Source: an archaeon (GTDB taxonomy: Archaea; B1Sed10-29; WALL01; JAGHAM01). From it: a stretch of DNA of 33,744 nucleotides. The stretch covers positions 1 through 33,744 of the forward strand of contig JAIOSL010000052.1 in assembly GCA_021107635.1 (NCBI GenBank). The letters are read 5' to 3'. The notes beneath the pieces were generated by a model that searched no databases, was not told where the DNA came from, and worked only from the letters and a program-made list of their open reading frames with translations. Made by a program: the position numbers and the translations under genes. Numbering within the stretch: the stretch's first letter is position 1; every line of letters starts with the position of its first letter. Below are positions 9,381 through 22,436 of this stretch, piece after piece.

Positions 9381-10274
9381 TTATCGTGCTCCTCTTGCGA
9401 TTCTTTCTGCTTCATTCTTTTTGGCTATTGCAAGGCTTCCTGCTTCTTCGTTTGCTGCACTCATTAGTTCTTCTGCTAGGGCTTCTCCTCTGTTTTTCTT
9501 ATTTTTGAAGGATTTGCCGAGCGCGGCGATTGCTATGTTTCTAAGTGCAAAGTCTACTCTGCGTTGTGGGCTGATGTCTACTGCTATGTGTCTGGTCATG
9601 CCTCCGTATTTGACTCTGGTGGTTTCTTCTCTTGGTGCTGCGTTTTCTATGGCGTTTACTAGGATTTGTATGGGATTTTCTTGTGTGCGTTGGTTTATGA
9701 TTTCAAAGGCTTCTCTGACTGCTTTATGTGCTTGATTTTTTTTGCCGCATCCTGAGCGTCCTCTTATTATGTGGCCGCCTATTTTTTTGCGTGAGCTGGA
9801 GCGCATGATTGAGTTGATTAAGCGTTCTATTATGGACACGTCTTTTTTGGAGAATTGTTTTGCTGAGTGTCTTCCGTGTGTGTGTAGTGCTAGTGTTGGT
9901 TCTAGGTTTATGTAGTTTTTTAGGCCTAGGTCGTTCATGGTGATTCCTGTGAGTGTCCATTTGTTGAATATTTTGTAGTCTTCTGTGGTGATTTCTTTTG
10001 TTTTTTTAGGTTTTTCTTTAGGCATTTCCTTTTTCTCTACTGGTTTTTCCTTTTTCGGAGCCTCTTTCTCCTCTGGTTTGTCTTCTTTTTTTTCTTCTTT
10101 CTTTGGAGCGTCTTTTTCAGGTTTTTCTTCTTTTGGTGTTTCTTTTTTCTCTGCTGGCTTCTCTTCTTTTTTTGTTTCTTCTTTCTTCGGAGTTTTCTTT
10201 TCTTTCTTGGCAGTAGTTTTTTTGGTCTTTTTTTCAGTTTCTTCTGCTTTTTTGGTTTTTTTCTTTTCTGCCAT
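9381..10274 (-). CDS. rps7: 30S ribosomal protein S7 (uS7) with a Lys/Glu-rich N-terminal extension of about 94 aa
   Basis: Core IFNKWTL...[23 protein letters not shown]...; ATG at 10274 ([12 protein letters not shown]...) preferred over the listed ORF start at 10355, which overlaps S12. Confidence 0.93.
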   Translation of the reverse strand: MAEKKKTKKAEETEKKTKKTTAKKEKKTPKKEETKKEEKPAEKKETPKEEKPEKDAPKKEEKKEDKPEEKEAPKKEKPVEKKEMPKEKPKKTKEITTEDYKIFNKWTLTGITMNDLGLKNYINLEPTLALHTHGRHSAKQFSKKDVSIIERLINSIMRSSSRKKIGGHIIRGRSGCGKKNQAHKAVREAFEIINQRTQENPIQILVNAIENAAPREETTRVKYGGMTRHIAVDISPQRRVDFALRNIAIAALGKSFKNKKNRGEALAEELMSAANEEAGSLAIAKKNEAERIARGAR

Positions 10275-10279
10275 GGTTC

Positions 10280-10705
10280 TCACCTTCTTGGTTTCTCCTT
10301 TTTGCCTTTTCTGATTTCTTCGAGTGGTATGCCTGATACTTTTATGACTTTCCATCGTACTGCTGGTAGGTCTCCGAGTGTTCCTCGTTTTGAGGATCTG
10401 AGTTTTTCTACCATTACTTCGTCGTGTTCGTCAATATGAGTTATTGCTCCGTCGTGTGGTGCGAATGCTGTGATTTGTTTGCCGTTTTTTATTAGCTGGA
10501 TTCTTACGCATTTGCGTAGTCCTGAGTTGGGTTGTTTGGCTTCTAATGCTACTTTTTGTAGCACTATGCCTTTGGCTTGTGGTGCGCCTCCGAGAGGGTC
10601 GTGTTTTTTCTTTCCTCCGCTTTGGCGATTTTTGTAGGAGGCTTCTTTCCATCTCCGTTTTTGTCTCTTTTTTTCTAGCTGTCTTCCAGCGTATTTTCCT
10701 GGCAT
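10280..10705 (-). CDS. rps12: 30S ribosomal protein S12 (uS12)
   Basis: [31 protein letters not shown]. Confidence 0.97.
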   Translation of the reverse strand: MPGKYAGRQLEKKRQKRRWKEASYKNRQSGGKKKHDPLGGAPQAKGIVLQKVALEAKQPNSGLRKCVRIQLIKNGKQITAFAPHDGAITHIDEHDEVMVEKLRSSKRGTLGDLPAVRWKVIKVSGIPLEEIRKGKKEKPRR

Positions 10706-10709
10706 TGGT

Positions 10710-11104
10710 TCACCTTATTATAATATCTTGGATTTCGAAGTATCTTTTCATAAGTGTTCTTGCGCGTTTGATGCGTGTGCCTTTTTGGCCTATTACGCGT
10801 TTGCGTTCTTTTGTTAGGATTATTGCTTGTGAGTCTTTGATTTCTATTTCGTCCAATTTTGCGGGTGCAAAAAGGTTTTGTATGAATTTTTTTGGTTCGG
10901 GTGCGTATTCGACTACTGAGACGTCTTTGTTTGTTTTGTTTTTTATTTTTTTAATGTTTTCGCCTTTTTTGCCGATTGCGGGTCCCATGTTTCCTTGTTC
11001 TACGATTATTATGACGTTTTCTTCGTTGATTACGCAGTCTTTGACTCTTGCGTTTGTTACGCCTTCAAAGAATTGAATGTATTCGAGTTCGTTTTTTCCG
11101 AGTT

Positions 11105-11108
<4 letters not shown>
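10710..11108 (-). CDS. nusA: NusA-like transcription elongation factor (KH domains)
   Basis: [14 protein letters not shown] and [15 protein letters not shown] motifs; conserved position between S12 and L30e. Confidence 0.92.
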
Positions 11109-15160
<4,052 letters not shown>

Positions 15161-15170
15161 GGGGCATCAC

Positions 15171-16982
15171 CTATGCTTTGTCCTCCAATACTAGTTTTGG
15201 TCTGATTCCGCAGGCCATCATTTCGTCAAGTAATAGTTTGAATGCGTATGACATTTCTACTGGATCTACTTTTGTTGAGTTGCAGATTGGACAGTAGACT
15301 TTTTTGCGTATTAAGTCGTTTACTCCAATGCTTCCGCATTTTTCGCAGACTAGTTCTGTGACAAGATCTGATTCTTTGAGTAGTCTTTCGAGTAGGAGCA
15401 TTGATGCTCCATGTCCTATCAGCGTGTCTCTTTCCATTTCTCCGAATCTTAGTCCTCCTTCTCTTGCTCGTCCTTCTGTTGGTTGTCTGGTTAAAATTTG
15501 GACTGGTCCACGTGATCGGGCGTGGATTTTGTTTGAGACTAGGTGTTTGAGTTTTTGGTAGTAGATTACTCCGGTAAATATTTCGGCTTCAATGCGTTCT
15601 CCTGTCTTTCCGTTGTATAATATTTCTCTTCCGTCTGATTTGAATCCTCTTTCTTCTAGTACTTTTTTGAATCCTTCATAGTCAATGTGTTCAAATGCAG
15701 TTGCGTCCATTTCTGTTCCGCGCAGGCTGTTTGCTTTTCCTCCTATGACTTCTAGGATGTGACCGATGGTCATTCTGGATGGTACTGCGTGGGGGTTCAT
15801 TATTAAGTCGGGGGATACGCCGTATTCGGTGAATGGCATGTCGTGTTGTGGTACGATAAGGCCTACAACTCCTTTTTGTCCGTGTCTGGATGCAAATTTG
15901 TCGCCGATTTCTGGAATTTTTGGTGACCGTACGCGTACTTTTACGAGTTTGTTGCCGGTGGGTGCTTCTGTTACCATTACGGAGTCTATTGTTCCTTTTT
16001 CGCGGTGTCTCATGGTGGTGGAGTTTTCTCTTCTTTTTTCTTCCATCATGCTGAGTTCGCCGACTTCTTCAAGGAATCTTGGTGGTGATGTTCTTCCGAC
16101 GAGTACGTCTCCTCCTTTGATTTCACATTCTGGGATGCAGATTCCGTCTTCTCCTAGGTATGTGTATGCGTCTTCTCCTCTGTATCCTTGGATTTCTGGG
16201 TTTGGGAGTTCAAATCTGTCTTTTTGTCCTCCTGGGTATCTAACTTCTTCTGCGTTGTATGTACGATAGAAAGTAGAACGCATTAGTCCGCGTTCTATTG
16301 ATGATTTGTTTAGTATGATTGCGTCTTCCATGTTGTATCCGTCAAAAGGCATTATTGCGATGACTACGTTTTGTCCTGCTGGTCTTTTGTGTACTCCAAT
16401 TATTTTGGCTTGAGCTGTTATTGCTATTGGTTTTTGGGCGTAGTGTAACAGGTGGCTTTGGGTGTCCATTCTTTCTTGGAAGTTGCTTTGGTATATGCCT
16501 AGGGATTGTTTAAGCATTGCTGATGCCATGGTTACTCTTGGTGATGAGTTGTGGTCTGGCATTGGTGCTACGCCGGATACTGCTCCTAGTATGAGGCAGG
16601 GATGAATTTCCATGTGTGTGTGTTCTGGTGTTAATTCTTCTTCTTTGATTGCGATGAATGACATTTCTTCTTCTTCTGCGTCTAGGTATTCTACTGGTCC
16701 TTGTTCCATTATGTCTTGCCATGTCATTTCGTCTTTTTCGATTTGTTTTATGTGTTCTTTTGTGAGTTTGGGTTTGCCTTCTTCTACGACTATTAGTGGT
16801 CTGCGTGTTCGGCCTGCGTCAGTGTTTATGTAGACTTCATCTAGGTCATGATAGTAGCATACGTTTAGGTCTGTTGGCATGTCTCCTTTTCTTCTTTTTC
16901 TTTTGATTGCGTCTACTAGTTCTAGTGGTTTTTGATGGAAGCCTAAGAGCTTTCCGTTTAGGTATACGCTTGTTCCTATCAT
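15171..16982 (-). CDS. rpoB1: DNA-directed RNA polymerase subunit B'
   Basis: GYNMEDAIILNKSSIERGL, GDKFASRHGQKGVVG, C-terminal CEKCG...CPIC. Confidence 0.98.
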   Translation of the reverse strand: MIGTSVYLNGKLLGFHQKPLELVDAIKRKRRKGDMPTDLNVCYYHDLDEVYINTDAGRTRRPLIVVEEGKPKLTKEHIKQIEKDEMTWQDIMEQGPVEYLDAEEEEMSFIAIKEEELTPEHTHMEIHPCLILGAVSGVAPMPDHNSSPRVTMASAMLKQSLGIYQSNFQERMDTQSHLLHYAQKPIAITAQAKIIGVHKRPAGQNVVIAIMPFDGYNMEDAIILNKSSIERGLMRSTFYRTYNAEEVRYPGGQKDRFELPNPEIQGYRGEDAYTYLGEDGICIPECEIKGGDVLVGRTSPPRFLEEVGELSMMEEKRRENSTTMRHREKGTIDSVMVTEAPTGNKLVKVRVRSPKIPEIGDKFASRHGQKGVVGLIVPQHDMPFTEYGVSPDLIMNPHAVPSRMTIGHILEVIGGKANSLRGTEMDATAFEHIDYEGFKKVLEERGFKSDGREILYNGKTGERIEAEIFTGVIYYQKLKHLVSNKIHARSRGPVQILTRQPTEGRAREGGLRFGEMERDTLIGHGASMLLLERLLKESDLVTELVCEKCGSIGVNDLIRKKVYCPICNSTKVDPVEMSYAFKLLLDEMMACGIRPKLVLEDKA

Positions 16983-18454
16983 GCTTCTTCCCCCTTAAAG
17001 ACTACTCCAAGCTTGTTAAGTGTTTTTTCAACTTTTTCTTCTTGACATCCTTGTGATACTACTGCTCCTATGGCAAAGTTTTTGACTAGTCCACAAGATT
17101 GTCCTTCTGGTGTTTCGTTTGGACAGAGTTTTCCCCAGTGTGTGGGATGCAGGTCTCTTGCTTCGAAGTGTGGGTGTACTTTGCTTAGTGGTGAAATGAC
17201 TCTTTTCATGTGTGAAACTGTGGCCATGAATGTTGTTCTGTCGAGTAGTTGTGAAATTCCTGTTCTTCCTCCAACCCAGTTGCCTGTGGCCATTGCGTAT
17301 TCAATTCTGCTGGTCATGGCGTCTGGTCTGACTAGCGTGCGAATCTGGAGTTTTTTGCCTCGCGCGAAAGCGCGGTCAATCTGATAGTTAATGTCTTTGA
17401 TGAAGTAGCCGAATGCATAGCGGAAGAGTTCTTCCATTAGCATGCCGGACAGCTTGATTCTTTTGTTGATGTAGTGGTCTTTGTCGTCTTCGTTTTCTAC
17501 GTTGTTTGCGACGTTGGTGGCTTTTTCCATCATTCTGCATAGGAAGAGGGCTTTTCTGAGTCTGTCTTCTTTTCCTGTGCCTAAGTGTGGGAGTAAGTAA
17601 TTATCAAGGATTTGTTCTGCTCTTAGTTGGCGGTATTCTGTTGGTTGTCCTGCTGCTACTCGTTTGCCGATGTAGTCTAGTGCTTCTTCTTTGTTTTTGG
17701 TTTTTACTGCTTCTTTGTTGAGTAGTAGGTCGTTCATGAATTCTTTTTTGTTTTTGAATGCTGCGAATAGGTCTTTGTCTTCTGATAGTCCTAATGAGCG
17801 TAGTACTGGGATGATGTTTAAGTTTCTTGGTGATGCTGGGAAGGATACGTAAAAGATTCCATTGTTTTTTCTTTCTACTCCGATTTTTGCGCGGAATCCT
17901 TCTTTTACTGAGAAGATGCGTACTGTGACTAGTTCTTTGTCACTTCTTAGTTTTTTTGAGACTATGGTGCGGTTTTGTGCTAGGTCTTCTATTGCTACTA
18001 GAACGCGTTCTGAGCCATTGATGATAAAGTATCCTCGTGTGTCAAGAGGATCTTCTCCTGCTACTATGAGTTCGTCTTCGTTCATTTTGTTTAGGTAGCA
18101 TAGGTTTGAGCCTATCATTACTGGGAGCATGCCGATGAAGATTTGTTGGGTTTCTTTTTCAACGTTGTCTTGTATTAATGTTAGGTCTATTAGGACTCTG
18201 GCTTCGTATGATTGGTTGCGGAGTCTGGCTTCCATTGGAGTGATTTTTCTGTGGGATCCGTCTGCTTCTAGGATTCTTGGGAGTTCTAGGGTGACTTTTC
18301 CTAGTTTGATTGTTATTCCGTGGCTTGATTCTATTTTTGCTTGCTCGTCAACTATTTTTTGTAGTTTGTTTTCTACAAAGTTGTTGTATGAGTCTAGGTG
18401 TTGTTTGACGAGAGAATTTTCTTTTAAGAATATTTCAGCTATCTTTAAGTACAA
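16979..18454 (-). CDS. rpoB2: DNA-directed RNA polymerase subunit B''
   Basis: GYFIINGSERVLVAIEDLAQN; C-terminal LHPTHWGKLCPNETPEGQSCGLVKN. Confidence 0.98.
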   Translation of the reverse strand: MYLKIAEIFLKENSLVKQHLDSYNNFVENKLQKIVDEQAKIESSHGITIKLGKVTLELPRILEADGSHRKITPMEARLRNQSYEARVLIDLTLIQDNVEKETQQIFIGMLPVMIGSNLCYLNKMNEDELIVAGEDPLDTRGYFIINGSERVLVAIEDLAQNRTIVSKKLRSDKELVTVRIFSVKEGFRAKIGVERKNNGIFYVSFPASPRNLNIIPVLRSLGLSEDKDLFAAFKNKKEFMNDLLLNKEAVKTKNKEEALDYIGKRVAAGQPTEYRQLRAEQILDNYLLPHLGTGKEDRLRKALFLCRMMEKATNVANNVENEDDKDHYINKRIKLSGMLMEELFRYAFGYFIKDINYQIDRAFARGKKLQIRTLVRPDAMTSRIEYAMATGNWVGGRTGISQLLDRTTFMATVSHMKRVISPLSKVHPHFEARDLHPTHWGKLCPNETPEGQSCGLVKNFAIGAVVSQGCQEEKVEKTLNKLGVVFKGEEA

Positions 18455-18471
18455 CTACTCACCCTCTTTTT

Positions 18472-18723
18472 TTAATAAACTATCCGATAGTAAACGGATT
18501 CGCCTGCGGTTATAGAATCGCGTGTTATCTTGATTAAATCGCCTTTTTTGGCTTTGATTGCTTTGATAACTGGGTCTTCTTCACTTATTCCAGGAAATTG
18601 GCTTTCTTCAAGCTTGTTTTCCTTTAAAAACTTCTCTACTTGTGTTTTAGAGAGAATCTCATGTTTTGGTACTAATATATGTTCCAGAATCACATTCGAG
18701 TCGAGCACGTGCACTCCTCCCAA
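18472..18723 (-). CDS. rpoH: DNA-directed RNA polymerase subunit H; true start may be GTG 18708
   Basis: ILVPKHEILSKTQVEKFLKE...EDPVIKAIKAKKGDLIKITRDS..GESVYYRIV; GGGAGGA lies just upstream of GTG 18708. Confidence 0.93.
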   Translation of the reverse strand: MGGVHVLDSNVILEHILVPKHEILSKTQVEKFLKENKLEESQFPGISEEDPVIKAIKAKKGDLIKITRDSITAGESVYYRIVY

Positions 18724-18750
18724 AAAAAGACTCCTTTATTTTATATGTAT

Positions 18751-18763
18751 GCATATATAAACT
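18751..18763 (-). promoter_or_regulatory. Putative BRE/TATA element of the rpoH-rpoB-rpoA operon
   Basis: Minus strand AGTTTATATATGC about 30 nt upstream of rpoH. Confidence 0.55.
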
Positions 18764-18770
18764 TTTTGGT

Positions 18771-19031
18771 CTAGGCTGTTTGGATTATGGCTATTAGTCC
18801 CATTCCGATTATGAAGATTACAAAGGATAGAATTATTGCAGCAAATTTCATTCTGTTAAGTTTTTGTTGTTTGTCTTTTATGAGTCCTTTGGCTTCTACA
18901 AAGATTAATTTTATTTGTTCATCTGTGTATTTCATTTTTCTTAGTTTTTCTTCCATTTCTTCTTCGTAGTAGTCTCGTTCGAACAGTTCTTTTGTGGATT
19001 CTATGACACTTGCATCTATCTGTTCTTCCAT
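18771..19031 (-). CDS. Small C-terminally TM-anchored protein of unknown function
   Basis: Charged helical N-terminus (EEEMEEKLRKMKYTDEQIKLIFVEAKGL) and TM FAAIILSFVIFIIGMGLIAIIQ. Confidence 0.65.
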   Translation of the reverse strand: MEEQIDASVIESTKELFERDYYEEEMEEKLRKMKYTDEQIKLIFVEAKGLIKDKQQKLNRMKFAAIILSFVIFIIGMGLIAIIQTA

Positions 19032-19057
19032 GGGTTTAGCTTACTTCTGTCTGGTAT

Positions 19058-19570
19058 TTAAATGTTTCCTGGTTGAGTGGGAGGTTGAGGGTTTGTTACT
19101 ATTATTTCAATTTCTTTGTTGATGTCTGTGTCCATTGGAACGTCTAGTGTTGCTTTTAGTTTCCATTTTATTTGCATGGTGGTTCCGCTCATGAATTGCA
19201 TGGCGTTGACGACGTTGCCTACTGTTCCTTCTGGTTTTTCTGCTGTTTGTATTTGTGGTACTGTTACTTGGAATGGATATTCTTTGCTATCGTATTCTTT
19301 TTCTCCGTCTAGTGTGACTTTGAAGCTGTGGAGTGTGGCTGTGTTTGTTTTCTTTTTTTGTCCTCCGGTCATTCCTACTCTAACTCCGCCTACGTTTGCT
19401 CCTGGGCCTCCGTAACTGGTTTTGTTTTGTTCTCCTGTAAATAAGAGTCTGAATTCTTTTGCTTTGTGTGGCTTGTTCATTGTTAGTTTGACTGTTCCTT
19501 GTATAGTTTCTCCATAGGCATAGCTTGTTTTTGGGATTACTATTTCAATGTTTCCTTTCTTTCCGAACAT
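19058..19570 (-). CDS. Arrestin-like / Spo0M-like protein
   Basis: IEIVIPKTSYAYGETIQGTVKLTMNKPHKAKEFRLLFTGEQ pattern resembles arrestin_N/Spo0M; start trimmed to ATG 19570 because the upstream part overlaps the tRNA. Confidence 0.6.
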   Translation of the reverse strand: MFGKKGNIEIVIPKTSYAYGETIQGTVKLTMNKPHKAKEFRLLFTGEQNKTSYGGPGANVGGVRVGMTGGQKKKTNTATLHSFKVTLDGEKEYDSKEYPFQVTVPQIQTAEKPEGTVGNVVNAMQFMSGTTMQIKWKLKATLDVPMDTDINKEIEIIVTNPQPPTQPGNI

Positions 19571-19618
19571 TATATCACCAATTAAGCAAAGGAGGTAATC
19601 ATATAAAAAGTTTTTGAA

Positions 19619-19738
19619 CGCCCCGGCCGGGATTTGAACCCGAGTCCTAGGATGTCTGCACCGTGAGAACACGGGTTTAGAAAGGGCGGAGCCCTTCTTT
19701 CGACAGTCCCAGATGATAGTCCACTACACTACCGGGGC
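19619..19738 (-). tRNA. tRNA-Asp(GTC) interrupted by a 47-nt intron (19654..19700) at position 37/38
   Basis: Acceptor gccccgg/ccggggc; anticodon stem tggga/tccta with spliced loop CTGTCGA; T arm tcggg-TTCAAAT-cccgg; canonical BHB (ctgt/gcag central helix with 3-nt bulges CGA and ACA). Confidence 0.9.
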
Positions 19739-19767
19739 GTGCGCCAATATTTTGTGTAATCCCTTTT

Positions 19768-20772
19768 TTAAGCATAACGGAAAAGAGCGATTTGGGTTAT
19801 TATAAAAATGATGTATCCGAATAGGAATAGCAGTCCTGCAAGTTTTCCTAGTTTTTTCTTGGTGGTCATGAAGTATAAGATTATTCCATTTATTAGGAGC
19901 ATAAATATGATTGCTGGTCCTATTGTTGCGAATGCTACTGGGATTGGTGTAAATAGTCCTCCTATTCCAAGCACTAGAGTAAGGTTTACTATGCTTGTTC
20001 CGAGTACTTCGCCTATTGCAAGAGATTTATGTTTTTCTCTTATTGCTGTTACTGCTATGGCTATTTCTGGCAGGCTGGTACCTAATGCTAGGATGGTTAT
20101 GCTGATTAAGTGCATTGCTGGGAGGTCTGTTTCTAGTGATTCTACCATATTATGTACTGATTCTACTACTACATAGCTTGAGACGATTATGAATGCTATT
20201 GCTAGTAGTAAAATTCCCATTTCTACAAATGCAGACAAGTAACCTTTCAGGGTGTTGTAGGCTTCTTGTACTGCGTTAATGCTGTGTGGTAGGATTGTTT
20301 TTATTCCTAGGTTTATTTTTGTTTTTGGGATTATAATTACGTACACTAAGAAGATCCCAATGAGTGCTAGTCCACTGAAAACGCCTATTTCTCCTATCCA
20401 AAGAAATATGATTGGTAATATGCTTATTCCGAGCAGTATTTCTGCGTGTCGTATGAACTCTTTTTGTTTGATTAGTACTCCTTGAAAAAATGCAACTAAA
20501 CCAAATACAAGCAGTTTGTTGGCTACGTTTGATCCTATTACGTGTCCTATTATGACTTCACCTCTTCCACTCAAACCTGCCATAATCGAAACCCATAATT
20601 CTGGAAGAGACGTAGCAATAGCTATTATCACAAAACCTACTGCGAATTCTCCGATTTCTAAGTGTTTTGCTAGGTTTATGCTTGCTTTTATCGCGCTGTG
20701 GCTTGCTTTTGCTAGTACTGCTAGTGATAGTAAGAAAATAGCAATGTTTGGGAGTAATTCTGTTGGCAGCAT
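19768..20772 (-). CDS. Calcium/sodium (cation) antiporter, CaCA family
   Basis: Two inverted alpha repeats: AIATSLPELWVSIMAG...GHVIGSNVANKLLV and ALGTSLPEIAIAVTAIRE...GEVLGTSIVNLTLVLG. Confidence 0.9.
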   Translation of the reverse strand: MLPTELLPNIAIFLLSLAVLAKASHSAIKASINLAKHLEIGEFAVGFVIIAIATSLPELWVSIMAGLSGRGEVIIGHVIGSNVANKLLVFGLVAFFQGVLIKQKEFIRHAEILLGISILPIIFLWIGEIGVFSGLALIGIFLVYVIIIPKTKINLGIKTILPHSINAVQEAYNTLKGYLSAFVEMGILLLAIAFIIVSSYVVVESVHNMVESLETDLPAMHLISITILALGTSLPEIAIAVTAIREKHKSLAIGEVLGTSIVNLTLVLGIGGLFTPIPVAFATIGPAIIFMLLINGIILYFMTTKKKLGKLAGLLFLFGYIIFIITQIALFRYA

Positions 20773-20799
20773 TTCATTTGTTCTACTGCTGTAGTTAAT

Positions 20800-21303
20800 T
20801 TAAGGTTGTTGTTTTAGAAACTTTTTTACGTGTTCTTTAGCTTCTTTTAGATCTGTGTATTCTTTTAGTGTGAATGATTGAATTTCTTCTTTTGTTATTC
20901 CTGCTATCATGCTTGATAGTTTGTTTGGCCAATAATCTTTTTGGTATAGTGCAAGAATCGGAATTTCTTCAAATCCCATTTTAGGACGTAAATATGCATG
21001 TGCAAGTTCTATTCCTGTGCCGAGACTAGGTGTTGAAACTTCAAATATTGCTGCGTTTATGTTTCCTTCTAATGCCTTAATCATGTTTGTTCTTGCCCAT
21101 GTGCGTCTGGCAAATTCTTCTTCTGGTGCTTTTCCGAATTCTTTTTCGAGTATTGTGCGGGCTTCTTGTAGTGTTCTGCCTGTGACGTGTTCTGATACTG
21201 GTTTGCCGTAGGTTTTTATTGTGGTTAGCAGTTCTTGATGAAAAATTGCTCGTTCTCCTCTTTGTTGTTCGCCTTGTATGGCTGTTCCGTAAAAAATTTT
21301 CAT
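20800..21303 (-). CDS. Nucleoside 2-deoxyribosyltransferase / DNPH1-like protein
   Basis: MKIFYGTAIQGEQQRGER...YGKPVSEHVTG...AAIFEVSTPSLGTGIELAHA; AGGTG upstream of ATG 21303. Confidence 0.7.
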   Translation of the reverse strand: MKIFYGTAIQGEQQRGERAIFHQELLTTIKTYGKPVSEHVTGRTLQEARTILEKEFGKAPEEEFARRTWARTNMIKALEGNINAAIFEVSTPSLGTGIELAHAYLRPKMGFEEIPILALYQKDYWPNKLSSMIAGITKEEIQSFTLKEYTDLKEAKEHVKKFLKQQP

Positions 21304-21326
21304 TGTTTTCACCTGAAGAAATGAGG

Positions 21327-21431
21327 TCCCGCCTCCCGGATTTGAACCGGGGATCTGTCGGTAGCGGCGGTCGAAGAGCAATGCTCTTACTCCTTCTACA
21401 GCCGACCGCGTTACCCCTACGCTAAGGCGGG
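21327..21431 (-). tRNA. tRNA-Tyr(GTA) with a 33-nt intron (21363..21395) at position 37/38
   Basis: Acceptor cccgcct/aggcggg; anticodon stem gtcgg/ccgac with spliced loop CTGTAGA; T arm cccgg-TTCAAAT-ccggg. Confidence 0.88.
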
Positions 21432-21523
21432 TTCGTTAAGTATTGTGTGTTCCTGTTTTTAAGTTTTCCTGATTTTGATAGAATATTTTTTAGTTTTTGT
21501 GAACTTTTTTCTAAAAAGTTCAG

Positions 21524-21596
21524 TGGGACCGCTGAGATTTGAACTCAGGTCTCGAACCCCCGAAGCTCGAAGGATACCAAGCTACCCTACGGTCCC
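21524..21596 (-). tRNA. tRNA-Pro(CGG)
   Basis: Acceptor gggaccg/cggtccc; anticodon stem cgagc/gttcg with loop TTCGGGG; D arm GGTAGCTTGGTATCC as in archaeal tRNA-Pro. Confidence 0.92.
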
Positions 21597-21640
21597 AGTA
21601 TCCTATCTTTCAAGTAAAAAAGTTAAAAAACTTTTGTGCG

Positions 21641-22405
21641 TTAAAGTCGTGCAAGGATATCTTCTGCGACTTTCTTTCCGGATAAGAGCATTCCGCCGAA
21701 GATTGGTCCCATTCTTGGAGCTCCAAACACTGCGTTTGCGGCCATTCCTGTGACGTATAGGCCTGGGTAGACTTCTTTGGTGTTTTCGACTACTAGTCGT
21801 TCTGCTTTTCCTGCCCACATGGATTTTTCTCCTTCGATTTTGCCTGTTGGTGTGTTGAGCTTACCTACTTTTCTTTGTACTACTTTACAGACTTCTAATG
21901 GATGGCCCGTGGCTTCTATGCAATATTTAGCTTCTATGGTCAAGGGGTCTACATGTAATCCTGCTATGTCAACAGTGCTCCAATTGAGGACGAAACCGTT
22001 GATTTTGTTTTCTCTTATCATGACGTCTTCTACGCTTATGCAGTTGAACAGTTTGGCTCCTGCGTCGGTTGCTCCTGCGATGAGTTTTGCTACAGCTTCG
22101 ATGGAGTCTGCTGTGTATTGGCCTTCACGTTCTTTGCTTTTTATTCCGAATTCATTGAGTATTGGCTTAGCTTCTTCTTGGACGACTATTGTGGGGTACA
22201 TCATGCCTCCTCCCCACATTCCTCCGCCTAAACTTAATTTTCTTTCGAACAAGGCGACTTTTTTGTTTTGTTCTGCTAGGTATTTTGCTGCTATTAGACC
22301 AGAAGGACCGCCTCCTGCTATTGCAACGTCTACATGCAGACTGTCAAGAAATCGTGCTGTTGATTCTTCTATTATGGCTTTTGTGATTTTGGTTTCGTCG
22401 AGCAT
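21641..22405 (-). CDS. thi4: Thi4-family thiazole synthase (archaeal His-type)
   Basis: [16 protein letters not shown] dinucleotide fold, [50 protein letters not shown]. Confidence 0.92.
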   Translation of the reverse strand: MLDETKITKAIIEESTARFLDSLHVDVAIAGGGPSGLIAAKYLAEQNKKVALFERKLSLGGGMWGGGMMYPTIVVQEEAKPILNEFGIKSKEREGQYTADSIEAVAKLIAGATDAGAKLFNCISVEDVMIRENKINGFVLNWSTVDIAGLHVDPLTIEAKYCIEATGHPLEVCKVVQRKVGKLNTPTGKIEGEKSMWAGKAERLVVENTKEVYPGLYVTGMAANAVFGAPRMGPIFGGMLLSGKKVAEDILARL

Positions 22406-22436
22406 TTTATCACATTCTATTTTTGCGTGGAGTGGT

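Noticed and set aside
9985-10314. Phe/Ser-rich plus-strand ORF (109 aa) opposite the S7 extension
   Set aside because: Mirror of the Lys/Glu repeats, not a membrane protein.
18472-18723. rpoH starting at ATG 18723 as an N-terminally extended H subunit
   Set aside because: The first residues (MGGVH) include the probable Shine-Dalgarno GGGAGGA; GTG 18708 is the better start, so no novelty is claimed.
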